DNA from: Capitulum mitella
Taxonomy: Eukaryota; Arthropoda; Thecostraca; Pollicipedomorpha; Pollicipedidae
Assembly: GCA_030062745.1 (NCBI GenBank)
Contig: CP099844.1
Location: 6,105,481-6,169,480, forward strand
Length of the DNA stretch: 64,000 nucleotides
Reading direction: 5' to 3'
Positions 11,448 to 21,277 of the stretch are shown here, one piece after another. A program made the translations under genes and the position numbers. The notes under the pieces were generated by a model. The model was not told the DNA's origin and did not search any database. It worked only from the letters and a program-made list of their open reading frames with translations. How positions within the stretch are numbered: position 1 is the stretch's first letter; the number at the start of each line of letters is the position of its first letter.

Positions 11448-12270
11448 CAAGTTGATCTGAGAAACGTGTGACCATGACATTTCCCCCTTTTTTATGTCCC
11501 TGGCACCGCCTATGCTAACATTATACAAACACTGTAATGCGATTTGTACTTCTTTAGCATAACATGACTAGCAGAAGCTAAAAAAGTGTTTTGGCCTCTT
11601 TTGTTCATTCCGTTATTGGAAAACTAATCCCCCTATTTTTGAAACCCTGTGAACGCCCATGAATTTTCTCAAAATTTCAAATTTGCATACCCATGGTAAA
11701 AGCCCTATCCATAATCTCTCGATTGATGCCAGTTTCATCGAAATCGGTCCATAAACAACGGAGTTATAAGAAGTCAAAAAGTACCCCCATTTTGACATTT
11801 TTGCCCCGCTGTATCCACAAATTTCAAAATTTTGAAAATTTCTTTTTATCAAAATGTAGTTCACGTTACGGCAAATCGATTGCCGTTTGTTGCGATGAAA
11901 TCGGATAAGTAGTTCTCGAGATCTCAGGGGGGGGCCGAATCCGCCCCCCCCTGCCGGGAATCGGCCATACCGTCTAGCCCTCCGGGAATAGGGTTAAAGG
12001 GCCCCTGTATCCATCTTGGGCTATCTTGCCGTCTCAGGGTCTCTTTAACCCTTCCGGAGGCTTTTCAAACAGACCCGTGAAGCTAACTAAGGCTACGATA
12101 TTCCAGGGACCCCTATGCCGTCTTAGGGTCTCATTCCTCATCTTGGCCGTCTCGTCCTGTGACCCCTCTGGCGGTCTCGGGACAATCTGTCGTGATGGGG
12201 TCTTCTGGTGGTCTCAGAGGCCCTTTGGGAGCTTCAGGGGCCCTTTTATGCGTCTCAGGATCATCTAACC

Positions 12271-14760
12271 CTAGCTAATTTAGACAAATGCAGTTTTGTA
12301 AGTCAAAATGATTTCCATTTCCCTCCCCCTATACTTGTGTACAATTTCCATTTTCTTGTATGGAATCAATACTTTTCTCACTTGATTTTTTATTAAGTCT
12401 TTTGACATGGTTAAAAGACTGCATGAATGCATTCTTGCAAATTTTTTAAATGATATTGCTGGTTTCTTCCTAACCTAGGCACTGATTAGTTTTACGTCGT
12501 TTCCCGAGTTTTAATGAGATTTTTGTTCAAGGAATAATATAGGCTCTGGTTTTGTTGGAATATTCTTGCGTTCCTCTGCGCTTTACCTCGTCATCGACCA
12601 TTTGCTTAAGAACTGGGGGTTTCCAGCCCTAGTCGTGGGTCAAAGTGAGGCGTGACACAACAGTCGTGTATTTTTAGGGTACCATGGCCATTCTGTTTAA
12701 ATGATATAAAAGGTAACGCGCCGGCAACAATGGTACAACACAGTGACAGATGCTAGATGAAAACGAAAAGGAATATCTCTCCAGTAATTACACCTGGCAG
12801 GGTTACGTATAGAGACTGACATAAGTCCTCGAAAATGAACGTCGTTCCAGCTAACTACGTCTTACAGAGTCATGTATAAGGATTAACATAAGTCTCTACA
12901 GAGACTGTGTTTTCCCATGCTAGCCAAGCCAGAATGGAATTCGGCAGTGCTCTACGTGTTCCTGACGAGGGATCCGCTCCTCTCGCAGAGGCGCCCGAGT
13001 CTCACCGAGTGAATGTCTCCCTACAGGCGGACGGGAGATTTTATATTGCTCTGGCGATTCCACCCCAGGCACTTACCACGAATGGTGGAAATGTACCGTT
13101 ACGCATGACGGTCGACGTCGGGCGCAGCAGCTGAGTCTGTGCGGCTTAGCCCGCAGCACCGCGCTCGGAAACGTAGTCAGTCGCGGAATGCAGCAGTTGA
13201 AATTTACATGTTGCCTTCAACCCGAAAGGTTCAGCTACTAGTTGATCGGCGCGTTACTACTGGAGTTGCCCAGCAAGCAACGGTTCGTGTTCACCGGTCG
13301 TGATGCTGTGGCCCGGGCGCTCTGGTCGCATCTAAACCGGTTCGATTTCACAGCCAACGCGGTTGTATCAGGTCGGCCCGATTGCTGGCCTGGTTTTGCA
13401 GTCGCTGTTGTGTCTTAGCGGCTGTGCTGCTGGCGGCTGTGCTGCCGTGCTGCTGAGCTTCTTGGCGGTGAATCGTCCTGTCTTTTCTTGCCAGGTGCTC
13501 GATGAATTTCCTTGTCATGCGGTCCGTGGGTTGAGCTCGAGTACTTGTCAGTCGGCGGCTCCATGGTGCCGTGGCGCCGCACACTGTGCATGGTGTGGCG
13601 TGCTGAGCACGATGGTGCAGGACTGGCCGGACCTTGCATTGCCTGCGCTTTGGCAAGTCGTCATCTCATGTGCTCCGGGAGGGGATGCAGATCCGCGCGC
13701 GTCTATGAGTGTCATCTTGCAATGAAGCATACCAGCCTTTTTAGGCTCGCTGAAACACGCCGATCTGACGTCAGCGGCCTGGATGGATGAGAGTTCTGCG
13801 CGCCCTCATTTTTCGGCGACGCAGGATCAGAGGTCATCGATCAACTGGGAGGGCATCGGCCTGCCCGCTCTCGGCTGGGAAATTCCATGAAATCCTCGAC
13901 GGTCGCTGGGCTCGCTCGTTCTGCCCGTCAACTGGTGGACCAGCGTCGAGGAGAGAATTTGTTCCACAGTTTCAATGTTACAACTTATATGTCATCTGTC
14001 ATCGCTGTTATCGTTCGCAATTCGCCCACTCCGTCTGAATAATTACTGGCTGATGGCTGGGAGGGCGATGCCATTTGCGTCTTCCCGTAGAACACCGATT
14101 TACTTTGGATTAATCCGGCAAGAAGTTGACTTTCATTCTTCCTTTCTCAAAATAGAGGAATTTGGCAGCATTTGGAGGACATTTTGAGCCACGTAAAGGC
14201 TCATATCTGCTAGAAGATGGAGTCACGTTGCGTCTGAAGTATGGGTAAACGAAACGGACACGCGCCAAATTGATTGGAGAAAAAAAGGAACTATATTTTT
14301 TAGAAGTTTCACCATCTTAATCTTTGGATGTGCGTATCCCGCCAACCAATGAAAAACTATCCATCTTAAGCTTTGCGAAAGATCGACTCAACTTTTATGA
14401 AATTTTCACCTCTATAAACTTGACAAGCTGGCTTCAATGCGCCGCATATGTATCTATTACGATTCGCCGCAAAGAAGACGTGCATGGCCGCAACTGGTGT
14501 TGGCTCTGAGTCGAATTTGGAGCTTATCGGGTGCGGAGAATTTGGAAAGGATTGGGCTTTCGCATTTAAGCCTGTATGGAAAAAAGCTAGCAGTTCATTA
14601 TTCCGAACGAAGGCGAACTAATTCTGGGATTGCAGTCGTGATACGATTCACCCTGTTCTTCGTATACAACTGAAATGGTAAGAGTGGCGATGACCGGCGT
14701 CGTGCGGCCAAAACCGATAAGTCAAAAGACTTACCTGCTCTTTGTTGATGCCAATGATTC
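12271..14760. other. Intergenic DNA of ordinary CpG content
   Basis: No gene recognised. A tandem duplication near 12781-12900 (period 66 bp) repeats a CCAG...ACATAAGTC block. An isolated open frame at 12907-13134 is described separately. Overlapping frames on both strands at 13350-13790 have no family resemblance and are not annotated. Confidence 0.5.
12907..13134 (+). CDS. Unrecognised 75-codon open frame
   Basis: This short open frame has fairly ordinary residue composition (RVNVSLQADGRFYIALAIPP, later VPLRMTVDVGR) and ends in a stop. It reads more like real protein than its neighbours, but I recognise no family and it may be a relic of a mobile element or a chance frame. Its ATG sits in weak context and no splice partner was identified. 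Confidence 0.2.
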   Translation: MFSHASQARMEFGSALRVPDEGSAPLAEAPESHRVNVSLQADGRFYIALAIPPQALTTNGGNVPLRMTVDVGRSS

Positions 14761-14820
14761 TTTGCCAGTCATTTTGGTTCCAGTTGTGTCTGGACAGAAG
14801 GCATCGTTGTCTTCATGAGC

Positions 14821-17800
14821 AGTATCACAGGAGACCATTTTAAACTATGTACTAACTTGCATATGTTTTTCTTGCATATGGATGTTGTTGGGATGAATAC
14901 ATAGAGAATTTATCATGCTTTTGCTGGACTTTCATCTGTGGTGGACCTAGTTTAAAGATCAAATTACATCTGATGGTAATTGTTTGTATGCAGTGTTGTA
15001 ATTTCAACAGAAAGTTGTTCTGCCTGAGCAAGTGAAGCAAATATTACACTAGCTTTTGCATTGCAGAAGGTGAGCTGTTCAACTCATACTTTTAGACTCC
15101 TGTCATGTGTAAAATGTGATGAGTTCTTTTAAACTGCTCAGAAGGATCTGTTTTTAATTTTCAGATGAGTTTAAAAGGTTGGATTATGTCTTACTTGTGA
15201 TGGCAGTCACATCTAAAAACCCACAGTATATCCTTGATGGGGTGATTACTTGAGATGTGTGTCAGTGAATGCATGCTTACTTACATGGCATTACGTTATG
15301 TGGCATGTGTGTACAGTTTGCACTTAAAAAGTAGGGTATATAAAAAGCTAGTCACATTTTTAGATATTCCCATGTTTTTTTTTTATTTTGCAATGTTCTT
15401 GCAAAGCTACTTTGCTCACAGATGTGATGGATGCAACACAGTCTAAGCCTGTCTGAAGAATATGTCTAGCTTGTTAAGATACTTTTACATTCAGCTGTGT
15501 ATGGGACCAAGTCAGGTGATTTTGTTAAGATGCTGGTGTGACACCTACTATAGTCTGTTCTTTGTAGCCAGTGTACTGTGACTGTTATGGTATCCCTTGC
15601 CAGGCTGATTGAAGTTTATTCTGCAGAACATGGCAGTAAACTATACCAAATATGTCTCACCTAGAGAAATGTGACCCTGACATTGGTTGTCATTGCCCAT
15701 AGTGACAGCAAAAAGATGTTGTGTAAGATAACTAACGGGACTCTAGGGTAAATATGTATATCACTAGTAATGAGAATTCATTTTAGAAAAATGTGGCATG
15801 CAACTGTGATGGCCTTACATTTGGGAAGAAGGTCAGAGTTAAAGTGCAGGCTGTCTTGATGGGTCATTTTTGTGCAGCTTAGTAGATGCAGTAATAATAT
15901 GCAGTTTCCTGGGTTATTGGTAGCATGAGTACCTCAGTCTCAGTTACAAGCTATGGCAGGACCTGTGCACACATGCCCCAGATTCAGAATCTTCTGAGGT
16001 ATCAGTGTCCTATTGCCTTTGCCTGTGGCTTACTGCCATGTTTGGGACTGTGATGCTGATGCTTTAGTGTTCTGGCCAAATGCATCCTGAGATTGGCTAC
16101 CATCAACTTGTAAATGGTGTGCAATAAGGCTGCTGGCAGGGGGGTGTGACAAACACATTGTGACTCTTAGTTAACTTCATGTGCAGTCTTGACTTGATAC
16201 CCAGTAAGGCAATGAAATTTGAGTCACCTGGATGTCTGGAGGGTTTTGTCTGCTGTCTGGTTGACTGGCATCACCTGAGACCAGTCATCATGTCAGGCAG
16301 GCTGAGCCGTGAGAACCTATGCATGATATGGGCATAGCTGGCTCTGGGCTGGAGGCTGCCCTGCCCACCCCAGGATGGTGTGAAGGAGTCAGGCAGTTAT
16401 AGCTGGAACCCTTGTGTTGTGTTGCATTTGTCAGCTTTGAACTAAAATGTGGAAGTTCTAATGATGAATTGGTCAAATGGACATAATAGCCTGGTTGTGG
16501 TGTAGGGTCAAGCATGTTTGTTTTTCCCAGGATAGTTTTCCAGGTATGATCTGGACCAAAAATAGACCATCAACATGAACAGAAATGCTTTGAAGGTCAT
16601 GCTAGGTCAGTGACTGAGTTATTAGTGAACTCAAAGGAAATGCAGCAGCAGGAATGGCTAAATTGCATATTGGTAATTGTTTCAGTCCCTAATCATGTGG
16701 GTTATCTGTGTCAGACACATGAAAGTCTCATTTAGGATATGTTGTGTATAATCCAATGACAACTAGAATCTGAATGATAGGCCTTCATGTGAAATGGCAT
16801 GTGATGTCACAGTATATAGAGAGATCAAGGAGAATATGTTTGTGTACCATGAAGAGTCAAACTGTGCAATTTTTGCTGCATAATGTCAGGTTTGGGACTT
16901 CCTGGGTTGGCTCTGCCAACCCCTGTACTGTTGACAGTGGATTACTGGTAAACCCTGGCAATGGTTAAATGAGCTGATGTTGTCCCATCAAGGGACTGTG
17001 TGTTTGTTTCTATTGCATAGGCTAACATATAATGTTGTATTTATCACAGTAGAATATAGGCCAACCTAAAGAAATCTTGCATGAATTTCTCTGCTTTCCT
17101 GGACCATCCATTTGTTCTAGATATTTGTCATACACTGAATGTCACAGGACTATAAGGCTTGGAATTGGACTATGTACGTAATTGGACTATGCACCAATTA
17201 ATATTGCTCAACTGTTGTTGCAAACTGGGAGCTGCAGGAGTTGACAGTATGGCAGGCTCCATGGTACTGATTCATCCTGAGTGATGCTGCTATATGTAGT
17301 TGCTAAGCTGTAGCTTGATGTTAGTTGCATTGTTTTGAACCTTTGTTAAGTCTTATAATGTGCCAAACACATGGGAATTTATCCAGTTTAGGAATGATGT
17401 TTCTCCATGTGCCAAATATTTATCAGGTCTTTAAAATAAACTAGTGTGTTTTGGAAACAGAAAGCAATCATATGGGTACTAAAAAAATTAGAAAAGATAT
17501 GGTTCAACCACGATCACTGGTTGCACCAGTGTTAATGTCAGAGTGGCCATTTTTGGGGAACACCAAAGTTTTAGGTGCCATACATGAAGTACTGAATTGA
17601 ATATTTTCAGTCCATGAATAATTTCAATACATGAAGCATTGAAGTCATACAGAAGTATTGAAAAATGCTTGTTTCTACTGTGCTTTTTTGGTCAGTCTGC
17701 TTTCATTGAACATTGTCCATACTAGCCCATGTAAATTGGCACATTTTCTGTCTATTTTAAATGCACTGTAGTTAACACTTATGTGGCAACAGAAACTTTA

Positions 17801-18240
17801 GGTACTAGCACAAGATGTATATATGTTTCCCTTCTCTCTGGAACCCACCTGGAAAGAAGTGGAACATTGTAGTGAAACCTTCACTGCTTGTGAGGATTAT
17901 ATTGCCATCATCATATTAAGATGGTGATATCATCAAGGTGACAGATGGAAGTTAGTAGTAATCCTTAACATGTAATGTGAATTATTGAACTATATGATCA
18001 TTGATTTCTACAGGTATGTTATGCCTGACCCCAAACTTTGGTGCAACTTGTTTATATCTTTCAAATCTTGGTAGTAAAAAGGTACCTCTCCCCCCCCCCA
18101 ATGTTTTTGCAAGTTATGTCAGAAAGGCTGCTTTGATCACTCTGAAAAATGCCAAGGAATTGCTCCAAACAAATGGTAATTTAACATTTCTGTGTCATCT
18201 GTCAGTAGAATCAGTGTAATATAGGTGCGTGAAGTGTATA
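14821..18240 (+). other. CpG desert with TG-over-CA strand bias
   Basis: Reading 15001-18240 base by base I find only six CpG dinucleotides (near 15294, 15736, 16308, 17177, 17511 and 18228), while the flanks hold many per 100 bp. TG greatly exceeds CA on the plus strand: in 17281-17340 there are 11 TG and 1 CA, with 16 G and 7 C. This pattern fits long-term methylation with deamination mainly of plus-strand cytosines, as on the non-template strand of a transcribed unit. No protein-coding exon was recognised, and open frames are short. Confidence 0.75.
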
Positions 18241-19345
18241 TTTTTGCATTGATTGAATGTTTTGTTGCAAGACGTTGAGAATTCAGAGAAGAACTGAGTA
18301 TCGTGGTTACAAGACTTTTACAAGGTGGATATTGTTGCTGCTGTGTCCACAAACGAGCGTGCTCAGTAACTTGTGAACTGAACAGCCAGGTTTTGATCCT
18401 GGTTACATGCTGTCTAAAAACTGGAGGTCAGTGCTGTGAAATGCCACTGGCCTCTGATACCTTTCTCGAGTGCTTATCACAGAGAACTTTGGACATGGCT
18501 GCAATCAGTCATCATGTAGGAAGCAGTTTAAGCATTGCGCAGTGCTTAATCTTACTCAGCAATGTTTATTATTGTCATCCATGGTGTAAGTGACCTTTGC
18601 AGTTGAACTCTCACTTAGGTTGAGCTTGTTATGTCAGAATCATGAATTGTGGTCAGTTACCATTTTGACCTGTTGTTCACCTGAAAGGGGTAGGAGTCAT
18701 GGAGGGATGGAAAGTGCTGTTTGCACAAGAATAATCGTTTCAGCATCTATTTATTGTCAGAGATCACTTGGGCTCCTTAGAAGCACCATGTAAGTTACGT
18801 CCATCGGATCCAATGATTTGAAGATTCTCCAACCTGACCTTCTTTGAGGTCGCCTATGTGGTTACAGTGGGCCCTGAAAGAGCCAAACTGGTTATCACTA
18901 TGTTCCCAAAGGACCAAGCTACACCTGCATTCTGGTTTTTATTCCGCGGCTCTGTGTTGTCAGGTTAAGAAATGGTGGGTTGGGGGAGGGGGTGGTCGTA
19001 CCAACCAGCTACCCTTATAATGAGGCTTAGCTTCTGACACACAGTATTACATTTTTACCATGCTGGCCTTTATGATGCTCTAGATTGTGTTTACTGAACT
19101 CATATCCGTTGTAGTTGTTGGTGGCCTCTGAATCATACAGCTCAGTAATACATACATGGTGCATGGCTGCAGTACTGTCGTCTGTCATCTGACAGTGGTA
19201 TGTGGGATGCAGGTATTTGTGCCTGTGCTGTATAACATGCTATAATATTTATTTAAATATGACAGAAGTTTGAAGCTGAGATATTGCACAGAGAGAAATT
19301 CTACACAGAGAAGAATTATCGATGCATAAAATGGCTTGACTCCTT
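18241..19345. other. Gene-less stretch between CpG desert and MITE B
   Basis: CpG returns gradually after 18260. The sequence is still G- and T-rich on the plus strand. No exon, RNA gene or repeat could be recognised. Confidence 0.45.
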
Positions 19346-19349
19346 TTAA

Positions 19350-20554
19350 CCGTATTCCCGGAGAGCTACACGGTATGGTCGATTCCCGGCAGGGGGGCGG
19401 ATTCGGCCCCCCCCCTGAGATCTTGAGAACTACTCGTCCGATTTCATCGCAACAAACGGCAATGGATTTGCCATGACGTTAACTACGTTTTTATAAAAAG
19501 GAATTTTCAGAATTTTGAAATTTGTGGATACAGGGGGCAAAAATGTCAAAATGAGGGTACTTTTGGACTTCTTATAACTTCGTTGTTTATGGACCGATTT
19601 CGATGAAACTGGCATAAATCGAGCGATTATGGATAGGGCTTTTACCATGGGTCCGCAAATCTGAAATTTTGAGAAAATTCTTGGGCGTTCACAGGGTTTC
19701 AAAAACAGGAGGATTAGTTTTCTAACAACTGAATGAACAAAAGAGGCAAACACCCTTTTTTGGCTTATGCTAGTCATGTTATATTAAAGACGTACAAATC
19801 GCATTACAATGTTTGTATAATGTTAGCATAGGCGGTGCCAGGGACATGAAAAAGGGGGAACTGTCATGGTCACACCTTTCTCAGATCAACTTGTGACCTT
19901 TGACCTTAAATGACCTCCAGTGACCTTGGGGTCACTTGGAATGATCTCGTGTGCATTCGATATTATCTGTAAACGTTTTGAATCATTTGAATTCACTCTA
20001 TTTCAAAAATTTCATTTTATGGCTATTGCGATATGGGGTACGCGCGCTGACATTTTAGGTCATAGCTCCGTGACCCGACCTGATATCAAGCTGAAACTTG
20101 GTACACAAGTAGAAGACACCCTTCTACGTCATATATATTCCGGGTTTGACATTTGAAACAACGGCACCGAAATTATTGCGAAAAAACAAATTTTGGCTTT
20201 TGACCTTGACCTGACCTTGTAAAATGAACTCAGATGAACAAAATTACGTCTGCACATTGCCCAACTATTTAGCTGTACATCCATATAAAGTTTTAAGTTC
20301 TGTCTTAAAAACTCTGTTTTTGGCAGACATTTTCCTTTTACCCTCAACATGGCCAAAAATGGCATGAGGTGCCTCCCAAAAACGTTGCCTGGCTCCATCC
20401 CGGAGCAAAATAGAATTTTGAAATTTTGTTGCGGCACGTAGAAAGAATAGCTAGGAAAAGTGACTAAGTTTCGTGAAGCTGCGTTAAAAAGCCTGGAATT
20501 GGCAAGCAAAAAACCCGAGGGGGGGCGGATTCAGCCCCCCTGCCGGGAATACGG
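19350..20554 (-). mobile_element. TTAA-flanked 1.2-kb MITE, copy B (inverted)
   Basis: This copy is bounded by TTAA at 19346-19349 and 20555-20558, with tips CCGTATTCCCGG and CCGGGAATACGG. It is the same element as copy A in opposite orientation, nearly the same length (1205 versus 1207 bp) and colinear throughout. The half-site cluster is kept on the other strand: TGACCT at 19894, 19901, 19911 and 19921, with spacers 1, 4 and 4. It encodes no transposase. Confidence 0.85.
19894..19926 (-). promoter_or_regulatory. AGGTCA direct-repeat cluster in MITE B
   Basis: Four perfect TGACCT half-sites keep exactly the DR1-DR4-DR4 spacing of copy A. The extended site TGACCTTGA is also kept at 20201-20209. 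Confidence 0.6.
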
Positions 20555-20558
20555 TTAA

Positions 20559-21277
20559 GTTAACACTTCTTTCGTCAATTTTGTTTGATATAAAGAATAA
20601 TCATTTTCCTTCTCATTTTTGTACAGAAAGTGGATTATCATCAATGCTGTCATTTTACACCTTGTCGCCTGCAGTGAACCATCTCAGAGTTGCATGAGCC
20701 TCAGTTGCTTAATGTGTGTTTTGTGCCAGTCATTAGCGGAGAATATCGATAGACTTCAGTTTGTGTGTGCAACAGCATGGCGTGAAATCATTTGATGGTG
20801 TTTAACCCGCGTCGGACCTAGAAATTTTTCACCAGCTCCTTTAAAACCACCAGTCTGTCTTTCAGATGAGGTTTCCTTGCATTTTTCTGTTTCATTTTTT
20901 CCTCTGTTGCTCAAATTGATACATCCCTTGTGGGCAGTGCTCATTGAACATGATCACGGTTCAGGAATGAAGTGTACCAGATGCTATCCATAAATTTCAT
21001 TCATTTGATGCTTTCCAGTCTCAGTTTTACAAACAGATATTAAAAACATTAGTCCTTGAACACTGAATGAATGTATTTGCTTAGAACATAAACACTGCCA
21101 CGGAAGACCACTTTCCCCCCAAAGATATTTCCTTTAACCCTTTAACCAAGTCGTATTCTGGCTCATTAGCTTAATTTTTCCATCTGAAACACTTCACCAT
21201 ATCCCTTTTATGTACGATGCATCTGTCTGTAATGCAGCTGATCCCCATCATTATGCCCAACGAGGCTCTGCCATGCC
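20559..21277. other. Sequence downstream of the MYCBPAP homologue
   Basis: AT-rich with no exon recognised. No AATAAA on the minus strand and no poly(A) remnant was seen beyond the MYCBPAP stop. Confidence 0.45.

Larger units (their letters stand above)
10787..11993 (+). mobile_element. TTAA-flanked 1.2-kb MITE, copy A
   Basis: The element is bounded by TTAA at 10783-10786 and 11994-11997. It starts CCCTATTCC and ends GGAATAGGG, perfect terminal inverted repeats of 9 bp. Subterminal G/C-run blocks (GCGGAATCCGCC type) lie inside both ends. TTAA targets and CCC/GGG tips are the hallmark of piggyBac-type elements. With no transposase frame it would be a non-autonomous derivative. Inside are AGGTCA clusters at 11125-11141 and 11415-11447, and an inner pair of inverted ends, CAGGGGCGGAGCCAGG near 10939 and CCTGGCACCGCC near 11499, suggesting a nested older element. 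It sits within a decayed minisatellite. Confidence 0.85.
9460..12270. repeat. Decayed GGCCCCT/GTCTCAGGG minisatellite, interrupted
   Basis: A motif near 30 bp, roughly CTTTTGGCRGTCTCAGGGRC followed by CCCT, recurs with heavy divergence from about 9460 to 10780 and again from 11998 to 12270. A 1.2-kb MITE and a shorter MITE-like element with a TA tract interrupt it. The same motif on both sides of the MITE shows that the array was there before the insertion. Open frames across it are by-products of the repeat. Confidence 0.7.

Noticed and set aside
13350..13790. Overlapping Cys/Ala-rich frames on both strands
   Set aside because: No splice signals, family resemblance or consistent frame.
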